Shown here: positions 8,811-17,248 of the stretch, one piece after another
Numbering within the stretch: the stretch's first letter is position 1
Layout of the letters: each line of letters starts with the position of its first letter
NCBI RefSeq assembly: GCF_009760405.1
Contig: NZ_WRPP01000013.1
Span: forward strand, 62,001-126,000
DNA length: 64,000 nucleotides
Source of the DNA: Nocardia terrae
GTDB lineage: Bacteria > Actinomycetota > Actinomycetes > Mycobacteriales > Mycobacteriaceae
Direction of reading: 5' to 3'
Notes under the pieces: generated by a model
Told to the model about the DNA's origin: nothing
What the model saw: only the letters and a program-made list of their open reading frames with translations
The model's database searches: none
Made by a program: the position numbers and the translations under genes

Positions 8811-9797
8811 TCAGAGATCGAGCACGAGCGCGTCGCCCGCGGCGCGGGACACGCAGAGCAGCATCCGGTCGGCCCGCTCGGCGTGGGTGAGCAGCCGGTC
8901 CCGGTGATCCACCGCGCCCGCGCGCACGCCGACCTTGCAGGTGCCGCAGAAGCCTTGGCGGCACGAGTAGTTCACGTCCGGGAGCACGCGGCGCACGGCG
9001 GTGAGCGCGGTCTCGTCGGCACCGACCCGTACGCTCCGGCCGGTGCGCGCCAGCGTGAGGTCGAAGGCGCGGCCGTCCACCACCGGTGGCGCCGAAAAGC
9101 GTTCCGTATGCAGGGATCCGGTGGGATCCAGCTCGAACCGGCAGCGTTGTGCGGCCGCGAGCATGGCGGGCGGGCCGCACACATACACCGCGGCGCCGGG
9201 CTCGGCCCGCGCGATGATCGCCGCGACATCCGGGGGACCGACCTCGTCATCGGGTCGTATATCGGCGTCCGGCAACTCATCCAGGAACGGCATCGATTCC
9301 CGCGACCGTCCCGCGTACACCAGCCGCCCCCGGTCACCGGCGGCCTTCACCATCGGCAGGATCGGCGTAATCCCGATCCCACCCGCCACAAACAGATACG
9401 ACGGCGCATCCACCAGCGTGAACGCATTGCGCGGCCCGCGAATCCGTACTCGATCCCCGACCCACAGCCCCTCGTGCACCTCCCGCGACCCGCCCTCACC
9501 CTCCGGAATCAACCGCACGGCGATCCGATACCGGCCCCGGTCCAGCGGATCCCCGCACAGCGAATACTGCCGCTGCCGCCCCGACGGCAGAAACACATCC
9601 ACATGCGCCCCCGGCCGCCACCTCGGCAACTCCCGCCCGTCGGCCGCTCGCAGTGTCACCGCGAGTACATCCGCGGCCGCCCACTCCAGCTTCTCGACCA
9701 CCGTGGCCAGCTCGAACCCACTGCGTCGCACCGGATTCGGTGGCGACAGCACCGGCGCGGCGATCCCGCTCACGAACACCCGCTTGTAGGCATCCAT
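8811..9797 (-). CDS. Ferredoxin-fused oxidoreductase (phthalate dioxygenase reductase/VanB type)
   Basis: 328 residues. FMN/FAD-binding barrel with R-Q-Y-S-L (about 76-80), NAD domain with G-G-I-G-I-T-P (about 139-145) and C-G-P-P near 207, then a C-terminal plant-type 2Fe-2S domain with Cys279, Cys284 and Cys287 (CRQGFCGTC) and a fourth cysteine near 315. It carries electrons from NAD(P)H to a partner oxygenase. The ATG at 9797 is chosen; a GTG one codon upstream is possible. It probably feeds the di-iron-like hydrolase encoded upstream rather than the flavin monooxygenase, which takes electrons directly (inference). Confidence 0.88.
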   Translation of the reverse strand: MDAYKRVFVSGIAAPVLSPPNPVRRSGFELATVVEKLEWAAADVLAVTLRAADGRELPRWRPGAHVDVFLPSGRQRQYSLCGDPLDRGRYRIAVRLIPEGEGGSREVHEGLWVGDRVRIRGPRNAFTLVDAPSYLFVAGGIGITPILPMVKAAGDRGRLVYAGRSRESMPFLDELPDADIRPDDEVGPPDVAAIIARAEPGAAVYVCGPPAMLAAAQRCRFELDPTGSLHTERFSAPPVVDGRAFDLTLARTGRSVRVGADETALTAVRRVLPDVNYSCRQGFCGTCKVGVRAGAVDHRDRLLTHAERADRMLLCVSRAAGDALVLDL

Positions 9798-9853
9798 CAC
9801 GCCGCCCAGCACTCGCAGCCCGCGCGGCACCGTTGATTGCTCGGTCCCCGGGC

Positions 9854-10747
9854 TCACTCTGCTGCCGCCCGTGCCGCGGGGGAGTGGGCGAGGTACCGGA
9901 GCGCTACGTCCATCGGGCCCAGCTGGGAGGGATGGAATCCGGGCCGCAGGTAGCGGGGGATCTCGGTGAAGAACACTGTCCAGCTGGGGATTACGCCGCG
10001 GCGGGTCGCGTTCAGGAACTGCAATCCCCAGAAGCGGCCCTTGTCCGGTGAGGGATCTTTCCGATAGAGGTAGCCCGCGGAGAGGATGAACAACGGGAGC
10101 AACGTCACGCTGGCGAGGACGCCGGTGCGTGCCTTGCGCAGGTACCCGCCGTCCAGGTGCATGTACGCGTCGTAGACGACGCTGCGGTGTTCGACCTCCT
10201 CCGCGCCGTGCCAGCGGACCAGGTCCAGCATGGCCGGGTGCATGCCCTTGTCCTCCAGAATGTCGGCCTCGAGCAGCCATTCGCCGAGCACGGCCGTGTA
10301 GTGCTCCATGCCCGCGAACAGGCCGAGGCGCTCCTTGAGCCACTGTTCCTTGGCCCGTCCGGTCAGGCCGTGATCGCCGAGGATCCGATCGACCAGCCAG
10401 GCAATGCCTTTGACGTAGGAGTCGACATCCAGGCCGAGGGACCGCAGGTGCCGGCGTGCGGCCTCGTGGCTGGCGGCGTGCATGGACTCCTGGCCGACGA
10501 AGCCGGTCACTTCCTCGCGTAGTCGCTCGTCGTCGATGTAGGGGAGGGCCTCCGACAGGGCCTGCGCCATGGCCCTTTCGCCCTCGGGTAGGACCAGGTG
10601 CATGACGTCGACGATGTGGGTCGCCAGTACCTCGCCCGGAATGTAGTGCAGCGGAACCGATTCGAAGTCGAATCGGACGTCGCGGGCGGAAATGGCGTGT
10701 GCCTCGTCGCTGTAGTGGCGCTGCGTTGCGCCAGCTTTGTCAGCCAT
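9854..10747 (-). CDS. Ferritin-like metal-dependent hydrolase/oxygenase (PF10118 family)
   Basis: 297 residues, helical. Metal-ligand pattern: E and H in F-V-G-Q-E-S-M-H-A-A-S-H, a further E-H in G-M-E-H-Y, and E-E-V-E-H-R near 190, i.e. a di-iron four-helix arrangement. The family is annotated as predicted metal-dependent hydrolase, but its steady pairing with a 2Fe-2S reductase, as here, suggests a di-iron oxygenase (inference). It is the first gene of the four-gene leftward operon, divergent from the TetR regulator, with a palindrome between them. Start at ATG 10747; an upstream in-frame start would run into the operator. Confidence 0.8.
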   Translation of the reverse strand: MADKAGATQRHYSDEAHAISARDVRFDFESVPLHYIPGEVLATHIVDVMHLVLPEGERAMAQALSEALPYIDDERLREEVTGFVGQESMHAASHEAARRHLRSLGLDVDSYVKGIAWLVDRILGDHGLTGRAKEQWLKERLGLFAGMEHYTAVLGEWLLEADILEDKGMHPAMLDLVRWHGAEEVEHRSVVYDAYMHLDGGYLRKARTGVLASVTLLPLFILSAGYLYRKDPSPDKGRFWGLQFLNATRRGVIPSWTVFFTEIPRYLRPGFHPSQLGPMDVALRYLAHSPAARAAAE

Positions 10748-10763
10748 GTCCGAACCGTACAGC

Positions 10764-10788
10764 GCAACAAATTTTATGGCAATGTTGC
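10764..10788. promoter_or_regulatory. Palindromic operator between hydrolase operon and divergent TetR gene
   Basis: GCAACA (10764-10769) and TGTTGC (10783-10788) form an inverted repeat with a 13-nt AT-rich spacer. A further half-site TTGTTGC is at 10808-10814. The position, 17 nt before the hydrolase start and just upstream of the TetR promoter hexamer, fits autoregulation and repression of the operon by the TetR protein. Confidence 0.65.
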
Positions 10789-10845
10789 AGCCACAAAATG
10801 TCCGAGATTGTTGCATCGGCGTGGACTGCTGCTAGCGTTGGACCG

Positions 10846-11472
10846 GTGACCACCGCCTCCGAAACCCCGCTGACCCGCACGAATGCCGCCGATTCCATCG
10901 AGACGCGGATTCTGGACGCGGCGCTGGCGCAGTTCCAGAAGCTCGGGGTCAAGAAGACGACCATCGAGGATGTCGCCAAGCAGGCCGGGGTCGACCGGGT
11001 GACCGTCTACCGCCGGCTCGGCTCGCGCGACGACCTGGTGCAGGCGGTCGTGAGCCGGGAGGTCGGCAACCTGCTGGCCGAACTCGCGGGCATGCCCGAC
11101 CGGCACGAGGATCTGCCCGGACTGGTCGCCGACATCTTCGTCCGGGTGATCACCGGGTGGCGGGCGCATCCGCTGGTAGAGCGGCTGCTCGCGGTCGAAC
11201 CGGAGCGAATCCTGGTGAAGCTCACCGTCGAAGGCTCGACCGTGTTCGCCATGTCGGTCGCGGCCACCGTCGACATTCTCGCGCGGGCCGCCCGCAAGGG
11301 CCTGTTCGAGGCCCCCGCCGATCTGGCGACGCGCACCGAGATCGGCTGCCGCGTAGTGCATTCGCTGATCCTGGTGCAGGGCGGCGCGGCCGCGCTCGAA
11401 ACCCCGGAGGAGCTGGCCGAATTCGCGCGCACGTATCTGGTGCCGATCCTCACCGGCCACCCCGGTGAGTGA
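10846..11472 (+). CDS. TetR/AcrR-family transcriptional regulator
   Basis: 208 residues with an N-terminal helix-turn-helix: KTTIEDVAKQAGVDRVTVYR is the typical TetR recognition region. The C-terminal ligand domain is unclassified. I start at GTG 10846 because TAGCGT (10833-10838) lies 7 nt upstream (leaderless) and because upstream in-frame codons would overlap the operator. Divergent from the monooxygenase operon and probably its repressor, responding to a lipid or ketone substrate (inference). Confidence 0.85.
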   Translation: MTTASETPLTRTNAADSIETRILDAALAQFQKLGVKKTTIEDVAKQAGVDRVTVYRRLGSRDDLVQAVVSREVGNLLAELAGMPDRHEDLPGLVADIFVRVITGWRAHPLVERLLAVEPERILVKLTVEGSTVFAMSVAATVDILARAARKGLFEAPADLATRTEIGCRVVHSLILVQGGAAALETPEELAEFARTYLVPILTGHPGE

Positions 11473-11495
11473 TTCGGGCCTCACAGCGGCATACC

Positions 11496-11511
11496 CCTAC
11501 GTAACCGTAGG
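11496..11511. promoter_or_regulatory. Palindrome overlapping the -35 region of fadD
   Basis: CCTACGTAACCGTAGG is a 6-bp inverted repeat around TAAC. A likely -10 hexamer, TAAGCT, follows at 11523-11528, so the palindrome covers the -35 position: the geometry of a repressor site. The cognate protein may be the TetR encoded just upstream or a distant fatty-acid regulator. Confidence 0.55.
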
Positions 11512-11537
11512 TTTGCCGTAAGTAAGCTGACTTTGCG

Positions 11538-13325
11538 ATGCGATCCGACGAGGGAGCGACCGAGGTCATGACAGCTGTACCCGCAACCATGTGCGCGGCA
11601 TTTCAGGCGACCACCGCCCGGAACCCGGAGGCGGTCGCGGTGCGCACCGCGGGCGACGCGATCACCATGACCTTCGGGGAATGGGACGCGCGGGCCCGGG
11701 AGCTGGCCGGCGGGTTCGCGGCCCTCGGCATCGGACGCGGCTCGACGGTCGCGCTGATGATGACCAATCGGCCCGAGTTCTATCCCGTGGACACCGCGGT
11801 CGCGCATCTGGGCGGGGTCCCGTTCTCCCTGTACAACACCTCCTCGCCCGAGCAGATCAACCATTTGCTCAGCGATTCCGGGGCGACCGTCGTGGTCTGC
11901 GAGACACAGTTCCTGTCCGCGATCGAACAGGGCCGCCACGGCACGGGAGTCCGCTACATCGTCTGCATCGACGGTGAGGGCGGCATGAGCCTGGACGAGC
12001 TGGCCGCGGCCGCCGATCCGGACTTCGACTTCGAATCCGCCTGGCGGGCAGTCGAGCCCGACGACACGTTGACGCTGATCTACACCTCGGGGACCACCGG
12101 GACGCCGAAGGGTGTGCAGATCACGCACGCCAATATGGTCGCCATGGTGGACGCCAGCATCCGGCTGGCCGACGCCACCCACGAGGAGCGGGTGCTGTCC
12201 TTCCTGCCCTCGGCACACATCGCGGACCGCTGGTCGGCGCTGTATCTGTGCATGGCGCTGGGCAATACGATCACCACGGTCGCCGAGCGCGCGGGATTCG
12301 CTCCGGGACTGGCCGATTGCCGCCCGACCCTGCTCGGCGCGGTGCCGCAGGTGTGGCAGAAGCTGCGCACCGGGATCGAGGACAAGCTGGGTGAGGCCAC
12401 CGGAGCCAAGGCGGCGCTGGCGAAATGGGCGGTGCGGGTCGGACGCCGGTACTCCGATGCCAGGCTCGACGGCGATCACATCGGGATGGCTTTGCGCGCC
12501 CGGCACGCGGTGGCGGATCGGCTCGTGCTGTCGAAGGTGCGCGTGGCGCTGGGCCTGGACGACCTGAAGATCGCCATCTCCGGCGCGGCCCCGGTCTCGC
12601 CCGAATTGCTGCGCTGGTTCAACGGATTCGGCATCGAGGTCAGCGACGCCTGGGGCATGAGCGAGGTGTCCGGCATGGGATCCATCTGCCCGCCCGGCCG
12701 GGTCCGGCTCGGGACGGTCGGAAAGCCGTTGGACTGCTTGGAGGTTCGCATCGCCGAGGACGGCGAGGTGCTGGTGCGCGGTCCCATCGTGATGAAGGGC
12801 TACCTCGGCCGGCCCGAGCAGACCGCCGAGGTCCTCGACGCCGACGGCTGGCTGCACACCGGCGATATCGGCAGCCTCGACCTGGACGGGTACCTGCGGA
12901 TCCTCGACCGCAAGAAGGAACTGATCATCAATGCCGGCGGCAAGAACATGTCGCCGGCCACCATCGAGAACTGGGTCAAGGCGTTCAGTCCGCTGGTGGC
13001 GCAGGCGATCGCGGTGGGGGACAACCGCAAATACAACGTCGCCCTCATCGCCCTCGACCAGGAAGCGGTGACCGGGTTCGCCGAAAAGCACGGGCTGGCC
13101 GCCGATCCCGTCGTGCTGGCCGCGAACCCGGAGCTGGAGAGCATGATCGGCGCGGCCGTGCACGCCGCCAATGCCAAACTGTCGCGGGTGGAGCAGATCA
13201 AGAAGTTCCGCATCGTGCCCGACTTCTGGCAGCCCGGCAGCGAGCTGCTCACGCCCACGATGAAGCCGCGCCGCAAGCCGATCCACGCCCGCTACGCGAC
13301 CCTCATCGAGGACCTCTACGCCTGA
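11538..13325 (+). CDS. Long-chain fatty-acid-CoA ligase (FadD11/FadD15-like)
   Basis: 595 residues. P-loop IYTSGTTGTPKG near 188-199, ADRWSALYL, GMSEVSGMG and the hinge LDRKKELIINAGGKNMSP near 450. This is an acyl-activating enzyme of the cytosolic FadD group; it differs from the 3853 copy in the LTET-type motif (MSEV), so substrate range may differ. ATG 11538 lies 9 nt after TAAGCT and is preferred; ATG 11568, preceded by GAGG, is the alternative. It stops one base before the stop of the convergent thioesterase gene. With the TetR and operon to the left it may supply or consume acyl-CoA for the same lipid pathway. Confidence 0.88.
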   Translation: MRSDEGATEVMTAVPATMCAAFQATTARNPEAVAVRTAGDAITMTFGEWDARARELAGGFAALGIGRGSTVALMMTNRPEFYPVDTAVAHLGGVPFSLYNTSSPEQINHLLSDSGATVVVCETQFLSAIEQGRHGTGVRYIVCIDGEGGMSLDELAAAADPDFDFESAWRAVEPDDTLTLIYTSGTTGTPKGVQITHANMVAMVDASIRLADATHEERVLSFLPSAHIADRWSALYLCMALGNTITTVAERAGFAPGLADCRPTLLGAVPQVWQKLRTGIEDKLGEATGAKAALAKWAVRVGRRYSDARLDGDHIGMALRARHAVADRLVLSKVRVALGLDDLKIAISGAAPVSPELLRWFNGFGIEVSDAWGMSEVSGMGSICPPGRVRLGTVGKPLDCLEVRIAEDGEVLVRGPIVMKGYLGRPEQTAEVLDADGWLHTGDIGSLDLDGYLRILDRKKELIINAGGKNMSPATIENWVKAFSPLVAQAIAVGDNRKYNVALIALDQEAVTGFAEKHGLAADPVVLAANPELESMIGAAVHAANAKLSRVEQIKKFRIVPDFWQPGSELLTPTMKPRRKPIHARYATLIEDLYA

Positions 13326-13326
13326 G

Positions 13327-13743
13327 CTACAACACCGCCTGGGTCTGGGTGACCTTGGCGACGAGTTTGCCCGCGTCGTCGCGGATCTCGGTCTCCACCA
13401 CGATGAACTTGCGGCCCGCGTGCAACGGGGTGGCCGTGGCGGTGGCGTGACCCGAGCGCAGGGCGCGCACGAAGTTCGTCTTGGACTCCACCGTGGTCGT
13501 ACCCTGCGCGCCCTCGGGCAGATTCAGGAAGGCGCAGACCGCGGCCGTCCCGTCGGCCAGCGACATGAGCGCGCCGCCGTGCATGGAACCGCCCAGCGTG
13601 CACAGGTTCTCGCGCCACGCCAGGCGGCTGCGCACCAGCTCGGGACCGCATTCCAGCACCTCGACACCGAGTCCCTCGGTGAACGGCATGGTGGCGAACA
13701 ACTGCGTGCCGACCGGGTCGGTGGCGATTTCGGTGTCGGTCAT
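13327..13743 (-). CDS. PaaI-family hotdog thioesterase
   Basis: 138 residues with the hotdog core G-G-x-M-H-G-G-A (52-59), where the following helix carries the catalytic acidic residue (LADGTAA), as in PaaI/DUF4442 acyl-CoA thioesterases. It hydrolyses acyl- or aryl-CoA thioesters in the cytosol. ATG at 13743 is preceded by CACAGT at 7 nt, a -10-like spacing with no ribosome site. Tail to tail with the acyl-CoA synthetase, leaving one base between stops. Confidence 0.82.
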   Translation of the reverse strand: MTDTEIATDPVGTQLFATMPFTEGLGVEVLECGPELVRSRLAWRENLCTLGGSMHGGALMSLADGTAAVCAFLNLPEGAQGTTTVESKTNFVRALRSGHATATATPLHAGRKFIVVETEIRDDAGKLVAKVTQTQAVL

Positions 13744-13850
13744 GAGATCGACTGTGCCCGACGCCCGGCCGGGAGTCGATTACTTCCCAGGTAATGGAAC
13801 CCGGGCCGTGGTGTGCGGCCGGGGGCCGGGCCTTCTGGAAGACTCGCCGA

Positions 13851-16800
13851 GTGCAGGTTGGTGTGCTGGGGCCGGTTCGGGTCCATGCGGAGGACGGGAC
13901 GCCCGTGGAGATCCCGGGATTCCGGGTGCGGATGCTGCTGGCTCGGCTGGCGTTGGAGTCCGGGCGGGACGTGCCGGTCACTGCGCTGATCGACGGGCTG
14001 TGGGGTGCGGAACCGCCCGCCGACGCCGCGGGCGCGCTGCAGGCGCTGGTGTCGCGGCTGCGCAAGGCCGTGCGCGGGGTGGGCACGGTCGAGTTCGGGA
14101 CCGGCGGTTACCGGCTGCCGGGGATCACCGTGGATGCCGACCGGTTCGAGGAGCTGGTGCGGCAGGGGCGCGGGGAGCTGGCCGCCGGGCGTGCGGAGGC
14201 CGCCGCGCGGATCCTGGGCGAGGCGCTCGGATTGTGGCGGGGACCCGCGCTCGGGGATGTGCTGGACGCGCCGTTCGCGCAGGCGAGTGCGACCCGGCTG
14301 GACGATCTGCGGGCGTCGGCGATCGAGGATCGGTTCGAGGCCGAACTCCGATCGGGCCGCTTCGCCGACGTGCTGACCGAGCTCGACGGCGCGGCCGCGG
14401 AGAATCCGCTGAGCGAGCGACTGGCCGCCCTGCGCATGCGGGCACTGGCCGCGGCCGGGCGGCAGTCCGACGCGCTGGCCGTGTACGAGGACATGCGGGC
14501 GCGGCTGGACGAGGAACTCGGCATCGACCCGTCCGCCACCCTGCGCGACACCCACCTGGCCCTGCTTCGGGGTGAGCTCGAGATCCCCGCTCCCCGCAGG
14601 GAAGCCGTGACTCGCGCGCTGCCGGTCCGCCTGACCGGTTTCATCGGCCGCGACACGGAATTGACCGAACTGGCCGGGCTGCTGGACGATTCGCGGCTGG
14701 TCACGATTGTCGGCCCCGGCGGCGCGGGCAAGACGCGGCTCGCACTCGAGGCCATGGACCGCCACACCACCGGTGCGGTGTTCTTCGTGCCGCTGGCCGA
14801 ACTGGGTGCTCCCGACCAGCTCGCCGACGCCGTGGCGGGCGCACTCGACAGCGATACCGCCGACCGGCCCGACAAGACTGCCCGGCTGATCGAGCTGCTC
14901 GACGTCGGCCCGGCCGTGCTGGTGCTGGACAACTGCGAGCACGTCATCGCGGCCGCCGCCGAACTCGCCGAGCACGTCCTGGACCGGCTGCCGCAGCTGC
15001 GTGTCCTGGCCACCAGCCGTGAACCGCTGGCCATCACCGGCGAGACACTCTGCCATCTCGGCCCGCTGGAACCGCCGGTCGAGACGACCGATCCCGCTGT
15101 GGCCCAGCGCTCCCCGGCGGTCCGGTTGTTCGCCGACCGCGCCGCGGCCATCCGCCCGGGCTTCGCGATCGATGACGCCACCGTCGGCCCGGTCGTGGAG
15201 ATCTGCCGTCAACTCGACGGTCTCCCACTGGCTCTGGAACTGGCCGCCGCCAAACTGCGCGCCATGAGCATCGATCAGATCGCCCGCCGCCTGGGCGACC
15301 GCTTCCGCCTGCTGACCTCCGGCAGCCGCACCGCGCTGCCCCGCCAGCGCACCCTGCTCGCGCTGGTGGAATGGAGCTGGGACCTGCTCGAAGACTCCGA
15401 AAAACGGCTGGCCCGACGGTTTTCCGCGTTCCCAGGCGGTGCGAGCGTCGAGGCGCTCGAAGCCGTCTGCGCCGACGCGGACCTCCCCGCCGACGACATC
15501 CTCTATCTCCTCGACGCCCTGGTCGAAAAGTCGCTCGTCACCGTCACTTCGGACGACGCACCGCGTTACCGGATGCTCGAGACCATCCGCGCCTACGCCG
15601 CCGACCAACTCGCCCGCTCGGGAGATGATCTCGGCACCCGCTTCACCGACTACTACCTCGGTCTCGCCGAACACCACGAATCCCAACTACGTGCCGCCGA
15701 ACAGCTCGACGCCATAGCGGTTTTCGACGCCGATCACGCCAATATGGCCGCCGCGCTACGCATTGCCCTCGGTGACACCTCCGGCGCGGCGTCGGGCGGC
15801 GATCCGATGGTCGCGGCCCGCTTGGTGCGGGCGCTGTTCTGGTACTGGGGAATTCGCGGGATGAGCACCCAGTTCGAGAGCTCGCTCACCGCGGTGCAAC
15901 AGCTGGGGGACCGGCTGTCCGATCAAGCCCGGGCGGCCTTCGGGGTGATCGCGTTGATGGCCGGGGCCCCGCCGGCCGGCACTTCGCTGTCGGCGCTGAT
16001 CGAGGACTGCGTGCGGGCCGGTGGATTGGAATACCACCCGGCCATGCCGCTCTGGGCCGCGCTGATGGCGGGCCGCGCCGACGACGACAAGCTGGCCGAA
16101 CGGCAGCTCGAGCGGGCCATGACCTGGTCGGACCCGTGGGTGCGGGCCAGCGCGCACCTCGCCCACGACATCGCGCTGACCGGTCAGGGCCGATTGCCGG
16201 AGGGAGCCGAGGCTCGGCGAGAAGCCCTGCGCGGCTTCGAAACCGTCGGCGACCGCTGGGGCCTGGGCATGACGCTGCTCGCCATCGGCCGCGACCACTC
16301 TTTGCGCGGCGAGCACGACCGGGCCCTCGCCGCCTTCGGGCGCGCCGTCACCCTCGCCTCCGAACTCGACACCGAGGACGACATCCTCGCCGCCCGCACC
16401 GCCCTCGCCGAGGAGCGCATGCGCGGCGGCGATCTGGCCGAAGCCGAACGCGATATCGAGGCCGCCCGCCGCCTGGCAGCCGATCACGGCTTCTCCCGCC
16501 TGTCGACCGTCATCCTGTTCTCGACCGCCGAACTGCACCGCCGCTCAGGCGATCTCGCCCAGTCCTTCCGAGACCTCGACCACCTCGAACACCGCGTCCG
16601 CCGCCTGCCCTACCCCGAAGCCATGGCCGCCCACCGCATAGCGACAGCCCGCCTCCGCAACCACCTCACCGGCGGCACCCCCGAACCGGCCCGAGCCCTC
16701 CTGCCCCGCGTGATCGAAGGCTCTTTCGTCTACGGCGATTCCGCCTCGGTAGCCCAATCCCAAGCCCTCACCGCCGAACTCCTCGCGAAACTCCACCTCC

Positions 16801-17012
16801 TGGAGGGCAACCCCCACGCCTCCGCCACCGCCCTCGGCCTGACCGAATCCCTCCGCGGCACCTTCGACCACGGCGAATCCGAACTCTCCGCCCTGATCGC
16901 GGAACTGACAACTCAGCTGGGCGACAGCGAGTTCCGCGACGCGTACCGCCGCGGCAGCGAGCTGCCCCGCTCGGAGACCCTCGACCTGCTCGCGCGGGAG
17001 GCGGCCCGCTGA
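13851..17012 (+). CDS. Large AfsR/SARP-type transcriptional regulator (winged helix-BTAD-NB-ARC-TPR-like)
   Basis: 1053 residues from GTG 13851 (VQVGVLGPVRV is the usual first strand of these proteins). Order: OmpR-like winged helix (about 1-90), BTAD helical repeat domain (about 95-240, ending EELGIDPSATLR), linker, NB-ARC/AAA-like ATPase with Walker A VGPGGAGKT near 285-293 and Walker B VLVLDNCEHV near 360, then a long helical repeat tail. It couples ATP binding to activation of target promoters. No biosynthetic cluster is next to it, so its targets are unknown. Single gene. Confidence 0.88.
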   Translation: MQVGVLGPVRVHAEDGTPVEIPGFRVRMLLARLALESGRDVPVTALIDGLWGAEPPADAAGALQALVSRLRKAVRGVGTVEFGTGGYRLPGITVDADRFEELVRQGRGELAAGRAEAAARILGEALGLWRGPALGDVLDAPFAQASATRLDDLRASAIEDRFEAELRSGRFADVLTELDGAAAENPLSERLAALRMRALAAAGRQSDALAVYEDMRARLDEELGIDPSATLRDTHLALLRGELEIPAPRREAVTRALPVRLTGFIGRDTELTELAGLLDDSRLVTIVGPGGAGKTRLALEAMDRHTTGAVFFVPLAELGAPDQLADAVAGALDSDTADRPDKTARLIELLDVGPAVLVLDNCEHVIAAAAELAEHVLDRLPQLRVLATSREPLAITGETLCHLGPLEPPVETTDPAVAQRSPAVRLFADRAAAIRPGFAIDDATVGPVVEICRQLDGLPLALELAAAKLRAMSIDQIARRLGDRFRLLTSGSRTALPRQRTLLALVEWSWDLLEDSEKRLARRFSAFPGGASVEALEAVCADADLPADDILYLLDALVEKSLVTVTSDDAPRYRMLETIRAYAADQLARSGDDLGTRFTDYYLGLAEHHESQLRAAEQLDAIAVFDADHANMAAALRIALGDTSGAASGGDPMVAARLVRALFWYWGIRGMSTQFESSLTAVQQLGDRLSDQARAAFGVIALMAGAPPAGTSLSALIEDCVRAGGLEYHPAMPLWAALMAGRADDDKLAERQLERAMTWSDPWVRASAHLAHDIALTGQGRLPEGAEARREALRGFETVGDRWGLGMTLLAIGRDHSLRGEHDRALAAFGRAVTLASELDTEDDILAARTALAEERMRGGDLAEAERDIEAARRLAADHGFSRLSTVILFSTAELHRRSGDLAQSFRDLDHLEHRVRRLPYPEAMAAHRIATARLRNHLTGGTPEPARALLPRVIEGSFVYGDSASVAQSQALTAELLAKLHLLEGNPHASATALGLTESLRGTFDHGESELSALIAELTTQLGDSEFRDAYRRGSELPRSETLDLLAREAAR

Positions 17013-17248
17013 GACTCAGCCAGAACCCGCCCAACCGCTGAGGGGCACACCCCGAAGCCCGGACCGACCATCCCACGAGGCGACCCGCCGCGCCTTCCGG
17101 CCCCGAACTCACCACCCCGGCTGCCGGGTGGTCGTGCCGTTCCGTACCGGGATGTGGCCGAGGCCGGGCAGGAGTAGACACGCGATCAGCCGGAATCCAC
17201 TGTGGAGGAGGGGATTCCGGCCGAGGACGGGTCAGACGGTTGTGGGGG

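Noticed and set aside
7314..9836. 840-codon frame on the plus strand opposite the monooxygenase operon
   Set aside because: Typical high-GC mirror frame with no domain, while the minus strand has three recognisable enzymes.
13740..15686. 648-codon minus-strand frame across the AfsR-like gene
   Set aside because: No motif; the plus-strand protein has complete BTAD and NB-ARC motifs.
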